DNA of 64,000 nt from an uncultured Eubacteriales bacterium (GTDB taxonomy: Bacteria > Bacillota > Clostridia > Peptostreptococcales > Anaerovoracaceae). The notes under the pieces were generated by a model, which saw only the letters and a list, made by a program, of their open reading frames with translations, was not told where the DNA came from and ran no database searches. A program made the position numbers and the translations under genes. Each line of letters starts with the position of its first letter. The first letter of the stretch is position 1. Shown here piece after piece: positions 1 to 9,153 of the stretch. The stretch spans positions 62,001 through 126,000 of the forward strand of contig CACYFZ010000002.1 of assembly GCA_902773835.1 (NCBI GenBank), given 5' to 3'.

Positions 1-2
1 AT

Positions 3-230
3 GACATCACAAAAAAAGAGAATGTGAGATGGATGCCTCTGCGTAAATTCCCGCTCAGAGCCTTGTTTGCGGCGGACAGGATAGCGTTAATAGATGACAA
101 CACGTTGTACCAAATTGCCGAGCATTGTGGTAAGGAAATCCTTTCTCCGAATAAAGATGCGATTAAAAGAGATGAGATGAGCGATTTCATAGGTTTGTTG
201 GCATGCGAAGATATTCATCAAATGGTATAA
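3..230 (+). CDS. C-terminal end of an unrecognised protein (cut by window edge)
   Basis: The reading frame is open from base 3 and ends with TAA at 228-230. It runs through the ATG at 24 without an obvious ribosome binding site, so this is most likely the last 75 or so codons of a gene that begins outside the window. The fragment holds a basic stretch (RWMPLRKFPLRALFAADRI) followed by a mostly acidic, helical tail and shows no motif I can assign. The stop lies 24 bases before the acyltransferase gene, so the two are probably co-transcribed. Given the neighbourhood an envelope-polysaccharide role is plausible, but this is context only. Confidence 0.45.
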   Translation, partial: DITKKENVRWMPLRKFPLRALFAADRIALIDDNTLYQIAEHCGKEILSPNKDAIKRDEMSDFIGLLACEDIHQMV

Positions 231-254
231 GCGATATTATTCGGGGAGAAAACA

Positions 255-1346
255 ATGGAAAAAGCCAGAGATCACAGGATTGATAATCTTAAGGGAATGC
301 TCATTGTTTTGGTTGTATTTGCTCATTTTTGTTCGCTTCTCGGTTTTGAGAACAAGAATGTATCCTCAGTGTGGGGCTTCATTAATTCCTTTCATATGGC
401 AACCTTCTTAGTGATTTCCGGTTTTCTTTCATACAATAGAGTAGTAAACAGGAGCTTCGGAAAAACCATATGCAAAGGTCTGGTTCCGTATTTTATCGCC
501 CAATTCGGATTATATATTTTGTTTATGGCAACAGGCACACAGGAGGAATTTTTGAGTTTTGATCCCTCTCTAGGAGTGTCATGGCTGAGACCTTACGGCG
601 CACTCTGGTATATTTTCGCCATCTCAGTTTACGTTCTGTTCACCTCAATTAACTGGGATATTTTTCGGGATAAGCTTGGAAAAGTATTCATCTTCTCGAT
701 TTGTGTCAGCGTTATTGCAGGCTATTTCTATACGATTTGGTATTTCCGTTTTACAAAGCTGATTACATACTATCCGTTCTTTATCTTCGGAATTATCCTC
801 AGAAAAACGGACAACCTTAAACGGCCGAAAAACAAGGGCATAAACAGCCTTGCTTTGTTGGCATCCTTTGCCGTTGTTGTTTTATTTATCAGACGCTTTC
901 GTGGGATAATAAGGCTCGCACATGTATTTACAATGGAGGAATTCGGCAAATATGAGTTTATGTTTTTTAAATACTCTGATGCTTGTTTTACGGTAGGCCC
1001 GATTATAAGAATAATAAGTATTGCAATTGCTCTTATTATAGCAATGTCCTTGTTAAGTCTTTTCCCGCAAAGAGTGACCATCTTATCATCGCTTGGTAAG
1101 AATAGTTTATATATTTACATAGGCCATTGGTTTTTGCTGAAGATAATAAACATTCTGCTTTTAAAATATACGGGAGCAAGCACATTCCCTTCAAGCATGC
1201 CGTTATACGGAAGCAATCTGAGTATCGTGCTGTTGTTTATTGCGTCCTTTATTATAGCCAGAATCTTCTCATGCAAGACGGTTGTACGCTTGCTGCACCC
1301 AGTTCTTGAACCGAATATAATCTTGAACAGTTCCGAAGCACAATAA
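255..1346 (+). CDS. membrane acyltransferase, acyltransferase-3 family
   Basis: A 363-residue polytopic membrane protein of the acyltransferase-3 (NodX/OatA-like) family, which moves acetyl or similar acyl groups onto sugars of surface polymers. The N-terminus has the family hallmark R-x-D-N-L-K-G followed by a hydrophobic helix ending in FAHF (residues 7-28), where Arg and His are the usual catalytic-region residues. About ten hydrophobic segments follow, and there is no extracellular SGNH domain, so it is the short form. The start is supported by GGGGAG seven bases upstream. A hairpin with a T-run follows the stop. The acceptor is unknown; a wall-polymer sugar is likely from context. A second family member lies at 61010. 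Confidence 0.8.
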   Translation: MEKARDHRIDNLKGMLIVLVVFAHFCSLLGFENKNVSSVWGFINSFHMATFLVISGFLSYNRVVNRSFGKTICKGLVPYFIAQFGLYILFMATGTQEEFLSFDPSLGVSWLRPYGALWYIFAISVYVLFTSINWDIFRDKLGKVFIFSICVSVIAGYFYTIWYFRFTKLITYYPFFIFGIILRKTDNLKRPKNKGINSLALLASFAVVVLFIRRFRGIIRLAHVFTMEEFGKYEFMFFKYSDACFTVGPIIRIISIAIALIIAMSLLSLFPQRVTILSSLGKNSLYIYIGHWFLLKIINILLLKYTGASTFPSSMPLYGSNLSIVLLFIASFIIARIFSCKTVVRLLHPVLEPNIILNSSEAQ

Positions 1347-1397
1347 ATCTATTGCTTCGCACAAAAGGATAATATGAACGCTCAATGAAGAAAAGGA

Positions 1398-1426
1398 AGC
1401 TTTCGACCAATCGAGGGCTTTTTTTA
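1398..1426 (+). terminator. intrinsic terminator after the acyltransferase
   Basis: Nine-base-pair stem AGCTTTCGA / TCGAGGGCT (two G-T wobbles) with loop CCAA, followed directly by seven T residues. It closes the unit ending at 1346. Confidence 0.75.
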
Positions 1427-1477
1427 TTTGCAAAAACAAGAATCTTTGAAAAATCAAAAAAACACAAAAAAACAGCA

Positions 1478-1557
1478 TTTGTAACCCTTTCGTAACTAAA
1501 GTGTAACCGTTCTGTTCCCCTTTCGTAACCGATTACTATCCAAATAAACTCTATAAT
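1478..1557 (+). promoter_or_regulatory. 11-bp-phased direct repeats plus -10 box upstream of the beta-helix protein
   Basis: GTAAC occurs at 1481, 1492, 1503 and 1525, with a degenerate GTTCC at 1514, so five half-sites lie exactly 11 bases apart. The extended unit resembles TTCGTAACCC. A TATAAT box sits at 1552-1557 and no good -35 hexamer is visible; the array ends where the -35 should be. Helically phased direct repeats replacing a -35 are typical of sites bound by OmpR/PhoB-family response regulators (Pho boxes also have an 11-bp period). The regulator is not identified. Confidence 0.65.
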
Positions 1558-1603
1558 ATAAAAAAGACCAGAATTGAGATGATAATTGTGAAAGGCAAGT
1601 AAA

Positions 1604-4600
1604 ATGAAGGCCGCAACCAGACTTCCAAAACTGAGAATAATTATTATCATAATGCTCATCAGTATGATAATGGCATCCACTACTATGGTGTATGCAGATA
1701 TTCCGGAATCCGAAAACGGAAACGGGGAAGTTTTGCTTGGATACGGTAATCTCGATTCGGAAGAAAATGAATCTCTGCACTTTGAAGTATCTGTATTTGC
1801 AAATAACGGAACAGATGACTGCGACGTGATGGAGGTAGAGGAAGGACTTGAGTACATTCTTCCTGAATGCACATATGCTGCGCCTGAAGGACATGTATTC
1901 CGTTGCTGGGATAACGATCCGAATGGAAGTGAAACTCAGTATTATCCCGGGGACAGTATTGAGGTAAATGATAATATAGATCTCTATGCAATTTGGGACA
2001 GTGACGAGAATTACAAAGAAGACGCCTACGATGAAGAGGCTGTTACAACTGCTCCGAAAAGAAGCATGATGCTCGCTCCACTGGAGAGTGCAGACGGAGT
2101 TCCCGAGCCGGATGCCGAAGGAAACCTCACTGTAAATGTAGTTGAAGATTACGGAGCAGACAATACAGGTTCATACAATTCAGCATATGCAATAAACGAT
2201 GCTCTTGCGCGTGCATTGGATGAGGACGTAAATCATCTTACTGTTGTAATTCCTGAAGGATCTTACATATGTGACTCAATTCTGTATATCTATTCAAATA
2301 CAACAATTCTTGCTGCGGGAGCGACCATAAAGGCCAGAGACATTAACGGAAATTTTGTAAGAGGATCTCACAGACATTACGGAAGCATATGCTGGGCGGA
2401 TAGTGCAGACGGATGCTCCCTAACAGGATATTCACAGATTCGGGATATCGAAATAGACGGAGGCACTTGGGATGCCGGCGCAGCTGATAACTCAGCCAAT
2501 GAAACCCAGGTTTTCCAGATACGCCACGGAGAGAATATCACTCTGAAAAACCTTACGGTACAGAATTCAACCAATCACCATATCAACTTGTCGGCATGTA
2601 ACAATGTTACGATTAGCAACGTTACTTGCAAGAATGCCATAAAATTTTCGGGGCCCAGCACTGCTACGTTTTATGCAGATGCGCCGAAGGGAGAGAGCAG
2701 ATTCAGAGTGATAGAAGCTATTCACCTTGATTTTGCTATTGCAGCAGGAGAACCTTACATCTCACCTAAAGACGGAACTCCGTGTAAGAATGTTACAATA
2801 AGCAACTGCACATTCAACAACGTATTTGCCGGCGTAGGGACGCACCGTCTTAATGAGTATAAGTACAGAAAAAACGGTGAAAAGAAAGCTACGAATATAA
2901 AGATTACAAATTGCAGTTTCACAAATCTGAAAAGCGGGAACGAAGCAAAAGACTACGGAAACGCATTGTATATGAAATACGCTTCCGGTGTTACTTTCAC
3001 AAACAATACAATCGTGAATGCACAGGCTCTTGCAAACCTGGAGGAGGTATCAGGTATAAATGTTTCGAATAACTCTATTGCAGGAGCGCACCAGAATGCA
3101 GTATATCTCAGAAACTGCGGAGGAACCAATAACAAAATAGAGAATAATACTATTAGCTGTAGCGATTCGGAAAAAAATGCCGTTTGGGCAATAAGCAGCG
3201 CAAAGACATTCGACGACGATACCGCATCCAATCAGGTTATGAATGCCACAATCAGCGGTAATAAAGTAAGCGGTAGTTTTAAAAACGGAATCGGCGCTGA
3301 AGGAGCTAAGACAAATCTGACAGTTAACAGCAATACAATCAGCGGAAGCAATGGCAGCGGCATCTATGGTATGACCAATACAACCATAACTGCGAACGGA
3401 AATACGATTAATAATCCGGGAACATTCGGAATACTCGCAGAGTACAATGCAAAGGCTCTTGTTCTCAGCAACACCGTAAACAACAGCAAGGACAAAGCAA
3501 TCTTCCTGAATGCATGCGCCAGCGGCTCGACCGTAAATAATAACACTGTTAATAATCCGAAACAGTACGGAATATTCATCTACGATGCACAGGGCGAAAT
3601 CGCAAATAATGTTATTTCCGGAAACAAAGTTAATAACGCTGTTAATTGGGCGATATATGTGAGTAAACATTCTAAAGCATCATGCAACGCAACAATAAAA
3701 AATAACACGGTCACAGCACCGAAACACTATGGAATATTCGCAAACAATGCAACAGTTAAAATAAGCGGGAATAAAGTAAGTGACGGAAAGAATGACGGTA
3801 TTTGGCTCAGCGCATGTACAAACTCAAGCGTTTCCGGCAATACCGTGGAGAGAGACGCAAAACGCGGAATCGGAGCTTATAACTCAAATAATATAACTAT
3901 TTCCAACAATACGGTTAAAGATGCCGTAGGTCACGGAATATATTTCGGATCAGCCTCCGGAAAAACTGTCAAAGCAACTGTTTCGGGTAATGTATCCGTC
4001 AGCAAGTATACAAGCAACAAAGACATCATTGTTTGGGATCATGCTAAATACTGTGTCGTAAAGAATAATACTTACGGTAAAAGAGGCCTAAGCGTACAGA
4101 AAGGTTCCTGCAGTACTAACAGCGGAAATGCAGTAGCAGCTTACAAGGTAACTCTTTCGACAACTAACTATAATTATGACGGCAATGTTAAGACTCCTGC
4201 GGTAACGGTCAAATACGGAGCCAGAGTTCTGACAAAGGATACCCACTATACTGTTAAATATGCAGCCGGAAGAAAGGACGTAGGCAGATACAGCGTCACA
4301 GTGACATTCAAGGGCGGATATAGCGGAACCAAGACTGCCACATTTAAAATCAATCCAAAAGGAACTTCTCTGGGAACTTTAACACCGGCATCAAAGAAGT
4401 TCACTGCCCATTGGACGGCACAGAAGACTAAGATGTCTGCTTCTGAAATAACCGGATACGAAATTCAGTACAGCACCAGCAAGAACTTCAAGAGCGGAGT
4501 TAAGACTGCAAGGGTCAAGGGCGTCAATAGCCATGCTGCAGTTATTGCGAAGCTGGGAGCTAAAAGGAATTACTACGTTAGAATAAGAACATATGAAACG

Positions 4601-4660
4601 GTCAACCATGTTGATTGCTTCTCAACTTGGAGTAAGGTTAAGACCGTGAAGACAAAGTAA
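1604..4660 (+). CDS. secreted right-handed beta-helix surface protein
   Basis: A 1018-residue secreted protein. Residues 1-32 form a signal peptide (basic start, long Ile/Met-rich core, VYA). Around 80-130 lies a Listeria-Bacteroides (InlB B-type) repeat ending in DLYAIW. At about 150-200 the GAD-x-T-G-x-x-N motif marks a pectate-lyase-superfamily N-cap. Residues 200-850 are dense Asn-rich repeats (NNTISG, NGNTINN patterns) typical of a parallel beta-helix. The last 170 residues are an Ig-like and a fibronectin-like domain ending TWSKVKTVKTK, closely related to the end of the protein at 28825. It may bind or cleave a polysaccharide; no catalytic residues can be named. AAAGGCAAG supports the start, and a phased-repeat promoter precedes it. 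There is no LPXTG motif, so wall retention probably depends on the C-terminal domains. Confidence 0.8.
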   Translation: MKAATRLPKLRIIIIIMLISMIMASTTMVYADIPESENGNGEVLLGYGNLDSEENESLHFEVSVFANNGTDDCDVMEVEEGLEYILPECTYAAPEGHVFRCWDNDPNGSETQYYPGDSIEVNDNIDLYAIWDSDENYKEDAYDEEAVTTAPKRSMMLAPLESADGVPEPDAEGNLTVNVVEDYGADNTGSYNSAYAINDALARALDEDVNHLTVVIPEGSYICDSILYIYSNTTILAAGATIKARDINGNFVRGSHRHYGSICWADSADGCSLTGYSQIRDIEIDGGTWDAGAADNSANETQVFQIRHGENITLKNLTVQNSTNHHINLSACNNVTISNVTCKNAIKFSGPSTATFYADAPKGESRFRVIEAIHLDFAIAAGEPYISPKDGTPCKNVTISNCTFNNVFAGVGTHRLNEYKYRKNGEKKATNIKITNCSFTNLKSGNEAKDYGNALYMKYASGVTFTNNTIVNAQALANLEEVSGINVSNNSIAGAHQNAVYLRNCGGTNNKIENNTISCSDSEKNAVWAISSAKTFDDDTASNQVMNATISGNKVSGSFKNGIGAEGAKTNLTVNSNTISGSNGSGIYGMTNTTITANGNTINNPGTFGILAEYNAKALVLSNTVNNSKDKAIFLNACASGSTVNNNTVNNPKQYGIFIYDAQGEIANNVISGNKVNNAVNWAIYVSKHSKASCNATIKNNTVTAPKHYGIFANNATVKISGNKVSDGKNDGIWLSACTNSSVSGNTVERDAKRGIGAYNSNNITISNNTVKDAVGHGIYFGSASGKTVKATVSGNVSVSKYTSNKDIIVWDHAKYCVVKNNTYGKRGLSVQKGSCSTNSGNAVAAYKVTLSTTNYNYDGNVKTPAVTVKYGARVLTKDTHYTVKYAAGRKDVGRYSVTVTFKGGYSGTKTATFKINPKGTSLGTLTPASKKFTAHWTAQKTKMSASEITGYEIQYSTSKNFKSGVKTARVKGVNSHAAVIAKLGAKRNYYVRIRTYETVNHVDCFSTWSKVKTVKTK

Positions 4661-4678
4661 TCACGGTAAGTCAATTAC

Positions 4679-4714
4679 AAAGAGGTGTCTGACGGGTGTC
4701 GGATACCTCTTTTA
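4679..4714 (+). terminator. intrinsic terminator after the beta-helix gene
   Basis: Eleven-base-pair stem AAAGAGGTGTC / GATACCTCTTT with one wobble, followed by a short T-rich stretch. It separates the beta-helix gene from the polymer operon. Confidence 0.75.
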
Positions 4715-4824
4715 ATATGGCGGATATAACCGGGCCGGATATCGCATCTGTTTTGACGGCAGCTACAAGTTTGATTATAATTAATAAGATGTTCAGGAGG
4801 CCTAAATAAGCTATTTATCAAGTG

Positions 4825-6387
4825 ATGACAGACGTTCAAACAGAGTTATATGAATTATTGAAACTCTTTGACGGAATATGCAAAGAGAATGACATAGAGT
4901 ACTTTCTCACAGGAGGAAGTGCTCTTGGTGCGATTAGGCATAAAGGATTTATTCCTTGGGATGATGATATCGATATCGGTATAACAAGACCTGAGTGGAA
5001 TAAGCTGAAACCCATTCTGAAAGAAGAATTGCCTGAGGGGATCCTTCTCGTCTGTAATGATATCTATCCGACGTATCACAATCCGGTTATAAGAATCGTA
5101 GATACTCGTTCTGCAAGGATTACCAGAGCGGCGCTCGGAGACGGGTGCCCTAAAGGACAGTTCCTGGAATTGTTTATTCATGATCCTGTACCGAAAGAAA
5201 AAGTTACGGAACATAAAAAGCTGTTCTGCACATACTGCGAACTTACAACACCGTACCTTAATATTCTCATGCAGAAGTTCAGACTCCTTCACGGACTTAA
5301 AGATGATGAAATAGCAATAGCTGACGAGTATTTCAGAATAAAGAAAACATGCAATGATTCGGAATTGCAAAAGCTCCTTTCCAAGATGGAGGAAGAAATA
5401 AGCCGGTATGATGCAGATAAGTCCGACTATTATCTTCTCGGCTGGGGCACTGCATCGAGGTATTATCCGATTAACAATTATTCCGGGATGAGGTTCGAAA
5501 AATTCGAAGGATTGGATGTTCCCGTCCCGATAAGAGCCTGCAATAATCTTCGTATAGATTTTCGAAACGAGTGGACCGATTTTCCTAGATTAAGCAATCA
5601 GACTGCTCCGCACACGGCTGTGGGAGAGCCGGGAATCAGCGGAGATGAATATATGAAGCTCGTTGCTGAGGATATTTCGCTTGAGGAAACCAACGAGATG
5701 AGGTTGGCGCTGAAAGATATTAATCTGAAGTGGCTTAAGGAAAGAACTGACAGAGACAAACAAATGTTGGCCGTAAGGATGAGACATGCAAAAAGCATCG
5801 ATTCAGCATCGGCGGATATAGAGCAAATGTACAGCGTCGGAAAATATGAAGAGATTACGGATAGGTTTAGTTCATATATAGAGTTGAAGAAGAAAAGTCT
5901 GAACTATACATTAGAAGAAGACATCAGTCCTATGACAAGGGAAATACTGGCATCATCACTGGTTATGTGTGGAAGACTAACGGATGCGGAAAATGTGATG
6001 GATGTGGAAAGAACCATGGAGGCGAGCCCGGACAACAGTAAAACAGAAAATGATATCATCCGTCTTGCAATGGCTGTCCCGGCTTTTTACGACGGATTTG
6101 AGAGCGAATCAAGGGAAATGCTGAAAAACGTCAGAGCTGACTGGCATAAATCGCCTTCATTTCGAAAGATTAAAGCAAGACTGGATATAAGTGAAGGCAT
6201 TGCTACGAAGGATGCTGAAAAACTGTTTGAAGATTATTCTGAAGATGCTGAAGCAGCTAAGATATATGCTGATGTACTGTCTTTGGAAGGAAAGAACGCC
6301 GAAGCAGAGAATCTGTACAGGCAAGTATTGGAAAAAAGTAATAACGGGATGGACATTCTGGATATTAAGAAGAGACTATCAGTATGA
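4825..6387 (+). CDS. LicD-family phosphotransferase with helical-repeat C-terminus
   Basis: LicD-type nucleotidyltransferase-fold protein, the family that transfers phosphocholine or other phospho-groups from nucleotide donors to surface glycans and teichoic acids. Residues 20-60 carry the family core: YFLTGGSALGAIRHKGF, then PWDDDIDIG, whose aspartates bind metal. The family domain ends near residue 280; the remaining 240 residues look like TPR-type helical repeats (AEAENLYRQVLEK). The start is uncertain: the GTG at 4822 and ATG at 4825 are adjacent, but the only strong AGGAGG ends at 4800, unusually far upstream, and an ATT at 4813 is better spaced. It overlaps the next gene by four bases (ATGA), so translation is probably coupled. 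The donor and acceptor are unknown. Confidence 0.85.
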   Translation: MTDVQTELYELLKLFDGICKENDIEYFLTGGSALGAIRHKGFIPWDDDIDIGITRPEWNKLKPILKEELPEGILLVCNDIYPTYHNPVIRIVDTRSARITRAALGDGCPKGQFLELFIHDPVPKEKVTEHKKLFCTYCELTTPYLNILMQKFRLLHGLKDDEIAIADEYFRIKKTCNDSELQKLLSKMEEEISRYDADKSDYYLLGWGTASRYYPINNYSGMRFEKFEGLDVPVPIRACNNLRIDFRNEWTDFPRLSNQTAPHTAVGEPGISGDEYMKLVAEDISLEETNEMRLALKDINLKWLKERTDRDKQMLAVRMRHAKSIDSASADIEQMYSVGKYEEITDRFSSYIELKKKSLNYTLEEDISPMTREILASSLVMCGRLTDAENVMDVERTMEASPDNSKTENDIIRLAMAVPAFYDGFESESREMLKNVRADWHKSPSFRKIKARLDISEGIATKDAEKLFEDYSEDAEAAKIYADVLSLEGKNAEAENLYRQVLEKSNNGMDILDIKKRLSV

Positions 6388-7565
6388 CCAAAGAACAGAC
6401 CAGATTATTCGAATTATTAAAAGAATTTGACGATACATGCAGAAGTTGCGGCATAAAATACTTCCTCACCGGGGAGACACTTAAGTGTGCAACGGAAGAA
6501 GGCTCTATGGGGCCGAATGCAGCATATGCAAGTGTAATAATGACCGGAGATGACTGCAGAGCTTTTATAGAAGCGACTCAGAGGGCAGCGTGGCCTGAAC
6601 GGGAACTTGATTATTGGTGCAGTAATCCCGAATATCCGGATTATACGGTCAGGTATGTAGCTTCGGATACGACAGCATTCGATATGACTGACTATCTGAA
6701 CTACAAAGCCCATGGCATGTATATTGAAATAGAGGTGCTGAGAGGCCTTAACAACAGCAAAAAAGCCAAGGCTATGAGAGCGCTGGAAAAACCGGCTGTT
6801 GCAGAGGCTATAGGAAATAATTCCGACGGATATTGGGCATGTAGCCGTAAAGACAGACTGACAAGGGCATATTACAAAGCGTCAGATAAAATTATAGGCA
6901 AGGAAAAGATTAAGAAAAAATTGTTTGAATTCTTTTCTGAGAAATGCTGCAATCCGGCTGCAGACGGAACATACTATGTGTGTCATAACAAAAGCGTGCT
7001 GAAAGGTCTGCCGAAAGAATTATTTGAAGGGGATCCTAAAGAGTGCGAGGTTAACGGATACAGCTTTATGATTCCTTCAGACTGCGAGATGCTTATTCGA
7101 AGAGCAAAGGGAAAGAACGCCGATGTCTTTCTTGTCGACTCCGAGAGGCCTTATACAGATACGATAGAAGCGATGGGGCTTTCGGAGACAGATATAAGAA
7201 ATATACACGAAGCAGATCTCAGAATTGCGGACATTGAGAAATCAAGAAGGAAATACAATAAAAGAGCCAGAGAAGATTGGCGCACGGTTCTTCAGGCAGA
7301 CGCCAGGCTTCGTATGCACAAGTACTATATGCCGAAAAAGGATGAAATCCTTAGGCTGTATGAGGCGGAAGATTACACAAAATTGAATGAAGAGTTTAAG
7401 CTCTTCGATGAAGAAACAGAGAAGCTTCTGCCGTACAAAAGAAGTTTTTCATTTGACAATGAATTGTTAGACGTGTATATTCACGTTCTGTTGTATAATG
7501 GACAGAGCGAAAAAGCAGAGAATATTATCAGATGGATGCCTAAGAGCCATCTGAAGGAGATATAG
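6384..7565 (+). CDS. degenerate LicD-like protein lacking the metal-binding aspartates
   Basis: A 393-residue paralogue of the preceding LicD protein. The N-terminus matches it (MTKEQTRLFELLKEFD against MTDVQTELYELLKLFD; then KYFLTGE against EYFLTGG). At the place where the neighbour reads GFIPWDDDIDIG this protein reads GSMGPNAAYASV, so every aspartate of the DDDID motif is gone. It should not bind the catalytic metals in the usual way. It may be a regulatory or scaffolding partner of the active LicD, in line with the four-base overlap between the genes, or have gained another role. Only two bases separate it from the ABC permease, whose ribosome binding site AAGGAG lies inside its last codons. 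Confidence 0.7.
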   Translation: MTKEQTRLFELLKEFDDTCRSCGIKYFLTGETLKCATEEGSMGPNAAYASVIMTGDDCRAFIEATQRAAWPERELDYWCSNPEYPDYTVRYVASDTTAFDMTDYLNYKAHGMYIEIEVLRGLNNSKKAKAMRALEKPAVAEAIGNNSDGYWACSRKDRLTRAYYKASDKIIGKEKIKKKLFEFFSEKCCNPAADGTYYVCHNKSVLKGLPKELFEGDPKECEVNGYSFMIPSDCEMLIRRAKGKNADVFLVDSERPYTDTIEAMGLSETDIRNIHEADLRIADIEKSRRKYNKRAREDWRTVLQADARLRMHKYYMPKKDEILRLYEAEDYTKLNEEFKLFDEETEKLLPYKRSFSFDNELLDVYIHVLLYNGQSEKAENIIRWMPKSHLKEI

Positions 7566-7566
7566 A

Positions 7567-8373
7567 ATGGGAACACTCAGAATGATACTTGAAGAACACA
7601 GGCTGTACAGAGAGCAAATTTTGCTGCTTGCAAAATCTGACTTGATTAAGACATACAGAGGTGCAGCGCTGGGCTGGGCGTGGGCAGTTATAAAGCCTAT
7701 GGTCACTATTTTTGTGTTCTGGTTCGCCTTTTCGGTAGGACTCAGATCGGGCAAGCCGGTGGACGGATATCCGTTCTTCCTGTGGCTGCTTGCAGGTTTC
7801 CTTCCGTGGTTTTATATGCAGGAATTAATCGTAGGAGGGGCCGGATGTATAAGAGCATACAGTCATCTGGTAACTAAAATGAAATTCCCGGTGTCCATCA
7901 TTCCTACATACTATAATATTTCGCATATGTATACGCACTTTGCCCTGATAGCAATTACGGTATTTGTATTTGTTTGTTTCGGATACATGCCGGACATTTA
8001 TTACCTGCAGCTTCCGGTATATACACTTTTGATGTTCGCGTTCTTTACCGTGTGGGCACTTCTTTCCGGTTTGTTATCAGCCATAAGTAAGGACTTTCAA
8101 AATCTGGTAAAAGCTTTTTCATCGGCTATCTTCTGGCTTTCGGGTATTCTGTATGATGTAGATAAAATCCATAACAGATGGATCAGATTGCTTCTGAAAT
8201 TCAATCCGGTTACGGTTATTGCCAGCGGATACAGAAAAGTTTTTATTCACAAGGAATGGTTCTGGGAAGACAAAGTGGAAATAATGTGTTATTTCATAAC
8301 GCTGACTGTTTTCACACTTGCAGCACTGTGGGCATATAAGAAGCTCAGAAAAGAAATACCGGATGTGCTTTAA
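7567..8373 (+). CDS. tagG: ABC-2 type polysaccharide/teichoic-acid export permease
   Basis: A 268-residue integral membrane protein with about six transmembrane helices and the ABC-2 permease signature of the TagG/Wzm/RfbA group: a basic amphipathic start (LAKSDLIKTYRGAALGWAW), then GFLPWFYMQE, and the C-terminal stretch FNPVTVIASGYRKVF. It would form the membrane channel that moves undecaprenyl-linked polymer across the membrane, powered by the ATPase encoded next. The length is normal for the family. The assignment to teichoic acid rather than another polymer rests on the neighbouring CDP-glycerol-type transferase. Confidence 0.85.
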   Translation: MGTLRMILEEHRLYREQILLLAKSDLIKTYRGAALGWAWAVIKPMVTIFVFWFAFSVGLRSGKPVDGYPFFLWLLAGFLPWFYMQELIVGGAGCIRAYSHLVTKMKFPVSIIPTYYNISHMYTHFALIAITVFVFVCFGYMPDIYYLQLPVYTLLMFAFFTVWALLSGLLSAISKDFQNLVKAFSSAIFWLSGILYDVDKIHNRWIRLLLKFNPVTVIASGYRKVFIHKEWFWEDKVEIMCYFITLTVFTLAALWAYKKLRKEIPDVL

Positions 8374-8413
8374 GCCCGGGATAAACTGTTTCAAATTGAT
8401 TTGGAGATAAGAA

Positions 8414-9139
8414 ATGGGCAACGACGTTGTAGTAAAAATAGATCATGTAACAAAGCTGTATAAGCTGTATAAGAGCGATAAAGCCAGGTTTAAAGGGCTT
8501 TTCAGCAAGAGGGTCCCATACAAGGAAAATAGGGCTATTAATAATGTTTCCTTCGAGGTTAAACGAGGGGAAAGCGTGGCCCTTTTCGGACGTAACGGAG
8601 CCGGTAAATCCACCATACTTAAAATAATCACCGGAGTAACGTTTCCGACCGAAGGAAAGGTTGAAGTGGACGGGACTGTCAGCGCCCTCTTGGAACTCGG
8701 GGCAGGTTTTGATCCTGAGTCAACCGGACGAGAAAACATACGCTTTAAGTGCAGCCTTATGGGTATGAGCGATGATGAAATCGCTGCCGTTGAGGACGAT
8801 ATCGTTGCTTTTGCAGATATAGGAGATTATATAGATCAGCCTCTCAGATCATACTCCAGCGGTATGAAAGCCAGACTTGGATTTGCGATTAATGCCAATT
8901 CACAGCCGGATATTCTGATAGTTGATGAGGCTCTCAGCGTAGGAGATAAGAATTTCCAGAAAAAATGTAAAGATAAGATTGCGGAGATGATGGCAAATGA
9001 CAATATCACATTGCTTTTCGTAACGCACTCACTCCTTACCGCAAAGGACTTCTGCAAAAGAGGTATCGTGCTGGAGAGAGGAAAGCTGATGTTTGACGGA
9101 GAGATTGACGAAGCCATTGCATACTATGATTCAAAATAA
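8414..9139 (+). CDS. tagH: ABC transporter ATPase for surface polymer export
   Basis: A 241-residue ATPase, partner of the permease at 7567. Walker A is GRNGAGKST (59-67), the ABC signature is SYSSGMKARLGF (from about 146) and Walker B is DILIVDEAL (from about 166). The insertion LLELGAGFDPESTGREN between Walker A and the signature is typical of the TagH/Wzt/RfbB polysaccharide group. It lacks the long extracellular C-terminal extension of Bacillus TagH and the carbohydrate-binding extension of some Wzt proteins, so it is the minimal form. GGAGATAAG precedes the start. The 40-base gap to the permease gene holds no terminator. Confidence 0.88.
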   Translation: MGNDVVVKIDHVTKLYKLYKSDKARFKGLFSKRVPYKENRAINNVSFEVKRGESVALFGRNGAGKSTILKIITGVTFPTEGKVEVDGTVSALLELGAGFDPESTGRENIRFKCSLMGMSDDEIAAVEDDIVAFADIGDYIDQPLRSYSSGMKARLGFAINANSQPDILIVDEALSVGDKNFQKKCKDKIAEMMANDNITLLFVTHSLLTAKDFCKRGIVLERGKLMFDGEIDEAIAYYDSK

Positions 9140-9153
9140 GATAATGAGTCATA

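Noticed and set aside
4813..4815. ATT as the start of the first LicD gene
   Set aside because: It is better spaced from AGGAGG than the GTG or ATG, but ATT starts are very rare, so the ATG at 4825 is kept with a warning.
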